Shown in pieces: positions 57,802-64,000 of a DNA stretch of 64,000 nucleotides. The DNA is taken from assembly GCF_026340675.1 (NCBI RefSeq), contig NZ_JAPEOX010000001.1:806001-870000 (forward strand). Direction: 5' to 3'. The notes under the pieces were generated by a model. That model was given only the letters and a program-made list of their open reading frames with translations. It was not told the DNA's origin and ran no database searches. The DNA comes from Streptomyces sp. NBC_01264. GTDB taxonomy: Bacteria; Actinomycetota; Actinomycetes; Streptomycetales; Streptomycetaceae. A program made the translations under genes and the position numbers. The stretch's first letter is position 1; every line of letters begins with the position of its first letter.

Positions 57802-58344
57802 TCACCGGTTCCTCTCGTTCGTGAGCAGCTCCGTGAAGAGGGCGCGGTAGTGCACCATCGCTCCCCGGAGTTCCTCGGTGGTCGCCTGCCCGCCGGCGCT
57901 CCGTACCTTGACGTCGTGGGCAGAGCGATAGTGGTCCAGGGTTCCCGCGTGTTCGACGGACAGGTCGCGCAGTTGGCCGCCGTACCCGTCGGTGGGGTAG
58001 CCGCGCTCGCTCATCAAGCGGGACACCAGCTCGTCCGCCTCGGCCACCGAGCCGTCCGGCCGGTCCACGAAGTGCTCCTGGACGGTGGCCCACTCGTGCG
58101 CGTACTGGCTGCGCCGCTCGGCGGGGAGTTCCTTGATCTCCAGTCGTTCGTGCCGCTGCTCCCGGGCACGCAGTTCGCGCTCCGCGGCCAGCGCGCCGCC
58201 CTTCTCCTCGACGGTCCGCTCGTACTCCGTCCCGAAGCGGTCGCGCAGGCGTCGTCGGCGCGCCAGCATGGTGAGGATCAGGGTCAGCGCCACGACCACG
58301 ACAACGGCCGCGACGATGATCGCTATCAGTGTGTTGGTAGACAT
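57802..58344 (-). CDS. membrane-anchored protein of unknown function
   Basis: 180 residues from the ATG at 58344, with GGAGG upstream. One N-terminal membrane helix (about 4-26, LIAIIVAAVVVVVALTLIL) is followed by basic residues, a helical region (YERTVEEKGGALAAERELRA), and a domain with YAHEWATVQEHFVDRPDGSV, ADELVSRLM and TTEELRGAMVHYRALFTELL. That domain shares its pattern with the downstream gene's product. The pair probably works at the inner face of the membrane; the role is unknown. Confidence 0.85.
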   Translation of the reverse strand: MSTNTLIAIIVAAVVVVVALTLILTMLARRRRLRDRFGTEYERTVEEKGGALAAERELRAREQRHERLEIKELPAERRSQYAHEWATVQEHFVDRPDGSVAEADELVSRLMSERGYPTDGYGGQLRDLSVEHAGTLDHYRSAHDVKVRSAGGQATTEELRGAMVHYRALFTELLTNERNR

Positions 58345-58496
58345 GTGCCGCCTCCATCGAGCGGTTCCAAGTGGTCGTCGCCCCTCGGCTACCCCCTGGG
58401 AGAAGGTGAAACCTCCCCGCACGGCTTCAGCGGTGCGGCGATGCACCGCTGCGGCGGTCGATGGTTCGACGGGCCGTTCCTGGGCAGACGCCGGGC

Positions 58497-58868
58497 ATGA
58501 CGTTGGAGCATCCGGCCGAGAAGGGCAGATCGGGGCGGCTGGGCCGCTTCGAGAAACTGGCGGAACTCGCCTCCAATTTCACGAGTTCGGCGCTCTTCTC
58601 CTTCCTGTGCGTCCTCCTGGTGGCCGGCTTCGTCGTGGTGCACCTCCTCCACCTGCCGATGGAATGGCAGCACCTCGCCGGTGACGCCATGGCCGCGGTG
58701 TCCCTGCTCCTGCTGGCCCTGCTCAAGAACTCCGAACGCCGCGCCGAGCACGCGATCCAGCGCAAGCTGGACGCCATCGCCAACGCCCTGCTGGAGGAAC
58801 ACGAGGGCTCGCGGAGCAAGGCTTTCCGGGAACTGGAGGAGGTCGTCGGGATCGAGGAGGAGGAATGA
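58497..58868 (+). CDS. low-affinity iron permease family protein
   Basis: 123 residues from the ATG at 58497; an ATG 12 codons earlier is possible. It has two membrane helices (about 38-60 and 70-88) and then a charged helical tail with KNSERRAEHAIQRKLDAIAN, characteristic of the bacterial low-affinity iron permease (Fet4-like) family. A direct transport role is not proved for bacterial members. Confidence 0.85.
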   Translation: MTLEHPAEKGRSGRLGRFEKLAELASNFTSSALFSFLCVLLVAGFVVVHLLHLPMEWQHLAGDAMAAVSLLLLALLKNSERRAEHAIQRKLDAIANALLEEHEGSRSKAFRELEEVVGIEEEE

Positions 58869-58976
58869 CCCCGGTGGAGGTATCGGAATCGAATCAAGGA
58901 GCAGAAACCCCTGTCTGACTCCGGCTCCGGATGACAGGCTCTACTCCTCTGAAGCACGTCCTGGGGGGGATCACAC

Positions 58977-60980
58977 GTGATGGAGCCGGGTACGGGCATG
59001 GGCCTGCGCGGTCGCAGCGGCATCCTGTCGCTGGTCGACTCGTGCCTGCAGGAGAGCCCGGCGGCCGAGCGGCCCCTGACCATGCTCCTCGGGCCGGCCG
59101 GCAGCGGAGCCAGCGAGGCGCACAGCGCGCTCATGGAGCGCTTCGGGCCCGACTACCCCTTCGCCTTCGTCAACTTCGGCGGGGCCCAGTCCCTGCTGCC
59201 GCGCTACGCCCTCGGACTGCTGGCCCGCCAGCTCGAACGCAAGCTGCCCCGCTACGGCCGCTCCCGCTTCCCGCTGCTCAGCCTCGGCCTGCTCGCCTCC
59301 GACCAGGAGCTGCGCATGCGCAGCCTCGCGGAGGGGCGCCGCGCCGTACAGCGCCAGCTGGACCGGTTCCAGGAGGAGAACGAGGCCCGCCACGGCGACT
59401 ACCTGGCGGCCTTCTTCGAAGTGGGCATGGGTGCGGTCGGCATGCCCGAGGGCGCCTCCAGCGCCGCGCTCGCCCTCTTCCAGGACGCCCTGCGGCGCGG
59501 CCGCCGCACCGTGCCCGGCCTGCTCGCCGGCAAACTGGGCAGCCGGCTGACGACCGGGGCCCACTGGTACGGGCGCCACCCCATGATCCGCAGCGCGGAC
59601 CCCATGGAAGCCCTGGTGGAGCTCAACCTGTGGCGCCACGAGGGCGACGAGAACGAGCAGGAGCGGCTCGACCTCGTCCTCTTCTCGGCCTTCCTGGAGG
59701 ACCTCCGGCGCAATACCGCCCGCAATTTCATGCCGCGCTCCTACCTGCTGCTCCTGGACAACTCCCACACCGAGTACGGACGCCACTTCCTCGACCTGTT
59801 ACTGCGCTCCCGGCACGACCAGACCGTCGTCGCCGGACACGCCAGTGATCCGCTGACGGTCGTCGCCAGCTCCAATCGCTGGCTGCCCCGCTGGGGTCCG
59901 GCCACCGGGGATTCCTGGCCCTGGCAGCTGCGCGGCCCCGACCGGGCCTCGCTGGCCGACTGGCACGCCCACCGGCCTCCCCGCGACAGCGAGGACAGCT
60001 GGTGGTACCCGCTCCGCCTGCGCGACCTCAATCTGGACGAGGTCCGGATCCGCATAGAGCTCCAGCTCGGCGGGAACAGCGACCTGGCCCCGCTGACGCG
60101 CCTCACCCCCTTCGTGCACCGGCTCACCGGCGGCCTGCCGCGCGCCGTCCACCAGGTGCTCGACGTGCTGCGCCAGGCCGGGCCGCTCCCGGACTCCGGC
60201 CCCCAGCAGGACCGTTGGCTGCGCACCCTGCCCGACCGGCCGCTGCGCACCGGGGAGTACTCCGCCAAGCTCGTCGACACCGCCCTCGGGCACCTCCTGC
60301 GCGACTTCGACGGGTCCCAGCAGGCGGCCCTGGCGGAATGCGCCGCCGCCCGGGACTTCTCCGTGGGCACGCGTCTGCTCAGCCCCGACGACTCCCTGTT
60401 CGGCGACATCCGGGCCCGCTGGCTGCTGACCGGGCCCGTCGCCGTGGTACCCGTACTCCACCCGTGGCTGCGCCGGCTGCTCCTGTGGCGGCTGGCCGAG
60501 CGCCCCGACGGGTGGGACGCCGCGCACGAGCTCCTCGCGGAGTACTACCGCGCGGAGGGCAAGCCGGTGCAGGAGATGTACCACCAGCTCGCCCGTGGGC
60601 GGACCCAGGAGGTCACCGCCCACCTGACCCGGCGCTTCACCGCCGTTCCGGCCGCGCAGTGGATCTCCGAGTTCGACGCGATCACCACAGCTCCGAACCG
60701 GCTCCCTTCGGGCAGCGGGCCGCTGGAGCTCCTCTCCGGGCTCGTCCCGCGCCGACCGGGGCACGTGGTGGACACCGAGTCCGTGATCCACACCCTGGTG
60801 ACCACCCGCTGGGTGTGGAGCGATCCGCTCGCCGACCCCGCCATGCGGCTGGGGAACCTGATCGCCGACGGCTACACCCAGCTGTCCCAACTCCGGAGGA
60901 ACGACATCGTGACGCTGTTCAACGAGGCCGAGCGGTACCGGCATTGGCACGATCCCCAGACCCCGGGCTGGGAAGGCTGA
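58977..60980 (+). CDS. STAND-like NTPase-domain protein without the Walker A lysine
   Basis: 667 residues (GTG at 58977, or ATG three bases later). The N-terminal fold resembles an AAA/STAND NTPase, but the Walker A loop at 39-46 reads GPAGSGAS, with Ala where Lys is expected. A Walker B-like YLLLLDNSH lies near 256-264. After about residue 340 come helical regions (LTPFVHRLTGGLPRAVHQVL, PWLRRLLLWRLAERPDGWDA) like the winged-helix and helical repeats of STAND proteins. ATP hydrolysis is doubtful. It lies four bases before a gene for a membrane-anchored binding protein, which suggests one functional unit. Confidence 0.85.
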   Translation: MMEPGTGMGLRGRSGILSLVDSCLQESPAAERPLTMLLGPAGSGASEAHSALMERFGPDYPFAFVNFGGAQSLLPRYALGLLARQLERKLPRYGRSRFPLLSLGLLASDQELRMRSLAEGRRAVQRQLDRFQEENEARHGDYLAAFFEVGMGAVGMPEGASSAALALFQDALRRGRRTVPGLLAGKLGSRLTTGAHWYGRHPMIRSADPMEALVELNLWRHEGDENEQERLDLVLFSAFLEDLRRNTARNFMPRSYLLLLDNSHTEYGRHFLDLLLRSRHDQTVVAGHASDPLTVVASSNRWLPRWGPATGDSWPWQLRGPDRASLADWHAHRPPRDSEDSWWYPLRLRDLNLDEVRIRIELQLGGNSDLAPLTRLTPFVHRLTGGLPRAVHQVLDVLRQAGPLPDSGPQQDRWLRTLPDRPLRTGEYSAKLVDTALGHLLRDFDGSQQAALAECAAARDFSVGTRLLSPDDSLFGDIRARWLLTGPVAVVPVLHPWLRRLLLWRLAERPDGWDAAHELLAEYYRAEGKPVQEMYHQLARGRTQEVTAHLTRRFTAVPAAQWISEFDAITTAPNRLPSGSGPLELLSGLVPRRPGHVVDTESVIHTLVTTRWVWSDPLADPAMRLGNLIADGYTQLSQLRRNDIVTLFNEAERYRHWHDPQTPGWEG

Positions 60981-60984
60981 GCGC

Positions 60985-62460
60985 GTGCCCAGACTCGAAT
61001 GGCCCCTGCACGTCGTCCGCCGCGTCGCGCTGGCCGCCGCGGCGGCCGTCACGCTCGTCGCGGCGCTCTGGCTGGGCGTGGGCTGGATCCAGGAACGCCA
61101 GTCCAGATGCGCGGACGGGGTCGTCGAACGGGGACCGGCCGACGAGTGCGTCGGAGTGAGCGACGGCTCCTACGTCTTCGCGCCACACCTCGACGCCGTC
61201 AGCGCGAAGATCGAGGAGGAGAACCGCCGGGTCCTCGCCAACGCGGACAAGGAGCCGTACGTCAGCGTCGCCTACTTCACCTCGTTCACCACCAGCACCT
61301 CCGACAGCAACTCCGCCGAGGGCGTCCGGCACGAACTCCAGGGCGCCTACCTCGCCCAGTACCGGCACAATCAGGGCGACTTGGCCTCCACTCCCAAGAT
61401 CCGGCTGCTGATAGCCAACCCGGGCAGCAAGTCCGCGCAGTGGAAGCACACCGTCGACGAACTGATCGCCCGCAAGGACTCCCCGGACCGGCTCGTCGCG
61501 GTGGCCGGGCTCGGCCCCAGCACCAAGGAGAACCTCGAGGCCATAAAGCGCTTCTCCGACAACGGGATCGCCATGGTCGGCGCCACCATGACCGGTTCGG
61601 CCATCCAGGACATCAAGGGCTTCGTCCGGATCGCCCCCACCAACGAGGACGAGGCGTACGCGGGGGCCGCGTACCTCAAACGGCGCGGGGTGACCACGGC
61701 CGTCGTCGTCCAGGACGTGGCGGAGGGAGACCTCTACTCCTCCACCCTCGGCACCGCCTTCACCAAGGCGTTCCAGGACAAGACGCACCAGCTCGTCGCC
61801 GAGCACATGACCTACGACTCCTCCGTCAGCAGCGCCTGGCAGAACGAACTGCACTTCATGCCAGGCCAGTTGTGTCAGCAGCGCCCGCAACTCATCTACT
61901 TCGCGGGCCGCGGCCTGCACCTCACCCGGTTCCTCGACGCGCTCGCCAACAGCAGCTGCACCGGGCAGAAGTTCACCGTGTTCACCGGGGACGACACGAC
62001 CAACCTGAGCCCCGAACAGCTCGCTCGCGCCGCCGAGACGGGCATCGAGGTGCTCTACACCGGCCTCGCCCACCCGGACATGTACAGCAAGGCGCCGCAA
62101 GCGGTGTCCGGGCCCTCCGCGAAGAACTTCCAGCCGGGCGGGGTGCTGGAGCAGTGGTTCCCGCACGATCCCCGCGGGGACGGCGGGGCCCTGATGGGCC
62201 ACGACGCGGTCCTCGCGGCGGCGCACGGCATCCAGATGGCCGCCCACTGGCAAGGTCAGGTCACCGGCGACGCCGTGGGCCGGATGTTCCACCAGATGGA
62301 CGGCGCCCAGCAGGTGGCCGGGGCCAGCGGGTTCATCTCCTTCCAGAACAACGGCAATCCGCGCAACAAGGCCGTCCCCGTCCTGCAGCTCGACGCCAGG
62401 GGCCAGGTGGTGTTCGTGGAGGTGTCCGCGGCGGAGGGCAAACCGCCGCAGCAGCAATGA
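60985..62460 (+). CDS. membrane-anchored type 1 periplasmic-binding protein
   Basis: 491 residues from a GTG at 60985. One N-terminal membrane helix (about 12-32) lacks a lipobox. A Cys pair (RCADGVVERGPADEC) and a long type 1 binding fold (about 75-480) follow, with VAGLGPSTKENLEAIKRFSD, GIAMVGATMTGS and GFVRIAPTNEDEAYAGAAYL. Such folds bind amino acids and other small ligands in Leu/Ile/Val ABC systems or in receptors. No permease or ATPase genes are adjacent. With the upstream NTPase-like protein it may form a sensor instead of a transporter. Confidence 0.88.
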   Translation: MPRLEWPLHVVRRVALAAAAAVTLVAALWLGVGWIQERQSRCADGVVERGPADECVGVSDGSYVFAPHLDAVSAKIEEENRRVLANADKEPYVSVAYFTSFTTSTSDSNSAEGVRHELQGAYLAQYRHNQGDLASTPKIRLLIANPGSKSAQWKHTVDELIARKDSPDRLVAVAGLGPSTKENLEAIKRFSDNGIAMVGATMTGSAIQDIKGFVRIAPTNEDEAYAGAAYLKRRGVTTAVVVQDVAEGDLYSSTLGTAFTKAFQDKTHQLVAEHMTYDSSVSSAWQNELHFMPGQLCQQRPQLIYFAGRGLHLTRFLDALANSSCTGQKFTVFTGDDTTNLSPEQLARAAETGIEVLYTGLAHPDMYSKAPQAVSGPSAKNFQPGGVLEQWFPHDPRGDGGALMGHDAVLAAAHGIQMAAHWQGQVTGDAVGRMFHQMDGAQQVAGASGFISFQNNGNPRNKAVPVLQLDARGQVVFVEVSAAEGKPPQQQ

Positions 62461-62488
62461 AGCGGGCCGCGGACGGCCGTGCGGTGGA

Positions 62489-62845
62489 TCAGCCGCGGTA
62501 CCGGGCGAGCGGATTCTCGCGGCGGGCGACGTCCGCGGCGGCGCACCACAGGGTGCCGGTCCCGGCTGCCCCGAAGAGGGCCGCGCACATCAGCAGAAGC
62601 AGTCCGATCCGGTCCGTCGGATAGGGCATCGCGCCGGAGCCCCAGGCGTCGAGGACCTTCCCCACGAGCGGGATGTTCGCCCGGTCCCCGCGCCACCACA
62701 CCCCTGACGGGCAGCCGGCCAGGAACCCTCCGGCCGAGAGCCACGCCCCCGCCCGTACGGCGCGGTCCTGCCGAGCCCGTCGGGCCGCCGCCCCGTGCAC
62801 GATCTCCGTGGCCCTGGCCACGACGTCCGCCGCCTCGTCCTCCAT
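62489..62845 (-). CDS. small membrane protein of unknown function
   Basis: 118 residues. A helical charged N-terminus (VVARATEIVHGAAARRARQD) is followed by two hydrophobic segments (about 33-50 and 80-100) with a loop between, and the end RRENPLARYRG. The ribosome site is weak (AGGGG 12 bases upstream), but the hydrophobic pattern and codon use support this frame over the overlapping ones. It is convergent with the binding-protein gene, 28 bases apart. Confidence 0.65.
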   Translation of the reverse strand: MEDEAADVVARATEIVHGAAARRARQDRAVRAGAWLSAGGFLAGCPSGVWWRGDRANIPLVGKVLDAWGSGAMPYPTDRIGLLLLMCAALFGAAGTGTLWCAAADVARRENPLARYRG

Positions 62846-63287
62846 GAACGTGCCACCCCTCGTCGCCCGTGACGCCCTCAGGGCCCGCCGGGACCGGGAC
62901 TCGGAGCCGACGGCCGCCGGCTCCGCTCACGCCCCCGGGAAGGACCGTCCGGCCATGGTCGGACACGAGGCGCTCGCCCGGTAGACGTCGGTCACGACGG
63001 AAACTCCCGCACGGGGAACCGGGACGGCCACCGTGATCGCGGCAGGTACGTGGGGGCGGAACAGTCCGCGGTGGACTGGTTCCGGTCCCTGCACGAGCAC
63101 GCGGTGATCGTCCGTGCGAACGGCCGGGCCGATCCGTGCGGGCGCGCCCCGGGGGGGGCGGTCGAACCGCGGGACGCGTAGACGTCGAAAGTGAACTCGA
63201 CTAGCGTTTCGCGCAGGGCACCGGAGCGTGCCTCACGGCTCGACAACTTCCGTACGCCGCGCGGTCGTTTTGCGAAGGAGTTCCTCC
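62846..63287. other. intergenic region upstream of the lipase gene
   Basis: About 440 bases. No full gene is supported. A short plus-strand stretch near 63045-63180 (YVGAEQSAVDWFRSLHEHAV) looks protein-like but has no start or ribosome site; it could be a gene remnant. Promoters for both divergent genes should be here. Confidence 0.35.
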
Positions 63288-64000
63288 TTGACGCACGGAC
63301 AGGGCCACCGTCTCCCCCGCAGGCTGTCCCGCTGGGTCCTCGTCGGTGCGATCGGCGCGGCACTGACGCTGTCGGGCTGCACCCGCGGCGGTGACGAGCC
63401 GAGCCCGCGGGGACGTACGGCGTCCACACCGGTACCCGAGGGCGACGCGTTCTACGACCCGCCGCACCCGCTGCCCTCCGGCAAGCCGGGCACGGTGATC
63501 CGCCAACGCCCCTACGCGCCGACGGAGGCGACGCTGACCGCGCCCTCGCACACCTTCCTGGTGATGTACCTGAGCACCGGGACCGACGGCAGACCGGTGG
63601 CCGCGAGCGGGCTGGTGACCGTTCCTCACGGCCCCGCACCCGCCGGCGGGCGGCCCGTCGCCGCCGTGGACCACGGCACCATGGGCATCGGGACGGCGTG
63701 CGCCCCGTCCCGCATCCCGGCCTTCGCCGGTCTCCAGGACGCGAGTCCGGTCGGCAAGCTGCTCGCGCGCGGGTTCGTCGTCGTACAGCCCGACTACATC
63801 GGCCTGGGGGTGACCGGGGTCAGACACCCGTACCTCGACGGGGAGTCCGCCGCGTACGCCACCCTCGACATCGTCCGCGCCGCTCGTTCGATCGACCCGG
63901 GATCGGGCACGACCACGCTCCTCTACGGAGGATCCCAGGGCGGGCACGCCGCGCTGTGGACCGCGCACCACGCCCCCGCGTACGCCTCCGACGTCGACGT
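63288..64000 (+). CDS. secretory lipase-like lipoprotein (partial)
   Basis: The frame is open from a TTG at 63288, seven bases after GAAGGAG, to the window edge (237 codons seen). A basic N-terminus and hydrophobic helix end in a lipobox LSGC (C31), so it is probably a lipoprotein. The alpha/beta-hydrolase core shows VVVQPDYIGLGVTGVRHPYL and the nucleophile elbow GGSQGGHAAL (Ser near 216), as in the secretory lipase (LIP) family. It should hydrolyse esters outside the membrane. The Asp and His of the triad lie beyond the window. Confidence 0.88.
   Translation, partial: MTHGQGHRLPRRLSRWVLVGAIGAALTLSGCTRGGDEPSPRGRTASTPVPEGDAFYDPPHPLPSGKPGTVIRQRPYAPTEATLTAPSHTFLVMYLSTGTDGRPVAASGLVTVPHGPAPAGGRPVAAVDHGTMGIGTACAPSRIPAFAGLQDASPVGKLLARGFVVVQPDYIGLGVTGVRHPYLDGESAAYATLDIVRAARSIDPGSGTTTLLYGGSQGGHAALWTAHHAPAYASDVD

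Noticed and set aside
62256..62966. A longer overlapping minus-strand frame across the small membrane protein.
   Set aside because: It runs antisense into the binding-protein gene and has no hydrophobic pattern or domain; the 118-residue frame does.

Overview
The window is high-GC DNA with dense, often overlapping genes, GTG/TTG starts, GGAGG-type ribosome sites and strong third-position G/C. The families present (group 1h hydrogenase, STAS and HATPase switch proteins, DUF6131, DUF6328, CsbD) point to a Streptomyces or close relative. I recognised no tRNA, rRNA or CRISPR array by eye.

Layout. 1-8.75 kb: two translationally coupled minus-strand genes for an iterative PUFA-like type I synthase. 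The first has tandem NPD barrels, then KS, AT, a very long Gly/Ala/Pro linker, ACP and KR; the second begins with another KS and runs off the left edge. A divergent LysR regulator follows. 10-18.3 kb: a secreted propeller-like protein, a YieK/NagB-like sugar-phosphate protein and a secreted SurE nucleotidase, then a divergent beta-glucoside block (PTS EIIBCA, GH1 phospho-glucosidase, HAD phosphatase). 18.5-21.3 kb: GNAT protein, an MFS transporter preceded by two palindromic operator-like sites, and small conserved proteins. 21.5-26.7 kb: a stress and partner-switching block (CsbD, two STAS proteins, HATPase, SigB/F-type sigma factor, and an 844-residue ANTAR-GAF-PAS-SpoIIE phosphatase).

27.7-42.9 kb: a complete high-affinity [NiFe]-hydrogenase locus. 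hypX comes first. The structural genes follow in a run of ATGA/GTGA-coupled genes (small subunit, large subunit, NifU-like, DUF5947, DUF6084, an unassigned 482-residue protein, protease, 34-residue peptide) that ends at a hairpin. hypABFCDE follows and ends at a second hairpin. Together these genes should make, mature and insert Fe-S and NiFe(CN)2CO centres into an enzyme that oxidises trace H2, normally for persistence of spores or starved cells.

43-57.2 kb: a mixed and partly decaying region. It holds an intact class II amidotransferase beside a broken GCS2 ligase, an N-terminally truncated Ku, an IS5-type remnant, an Ig-like fragment, a complete IS1182 element with terminal repeats and a 6-bp target duplication, an IS4-type remnant, and a broken phospholipase D gene. 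Intact genes between them include an ANTAR protein, DUF6328, HATPase, DD-peptidase, CsbD, flavin reductase, a coiled-coil protein and a Tat-exported metallophosphatase.

57.2-64 kb: two tandem related proteins of unknown role, a low-affinity iron permease homologue, a pair made of a STAND-like NTPase without the Walker A lysine and a membrane-anchored type 1 periplasmic-binding protein, a small membrane protein, and the start of a lipoprotein lipase. The NTPase/binding-protein pair, the uncharacterised coupled proteins in the hydrogenase operon and the PUFA-like synthase are the best candidates for undescribed biology.
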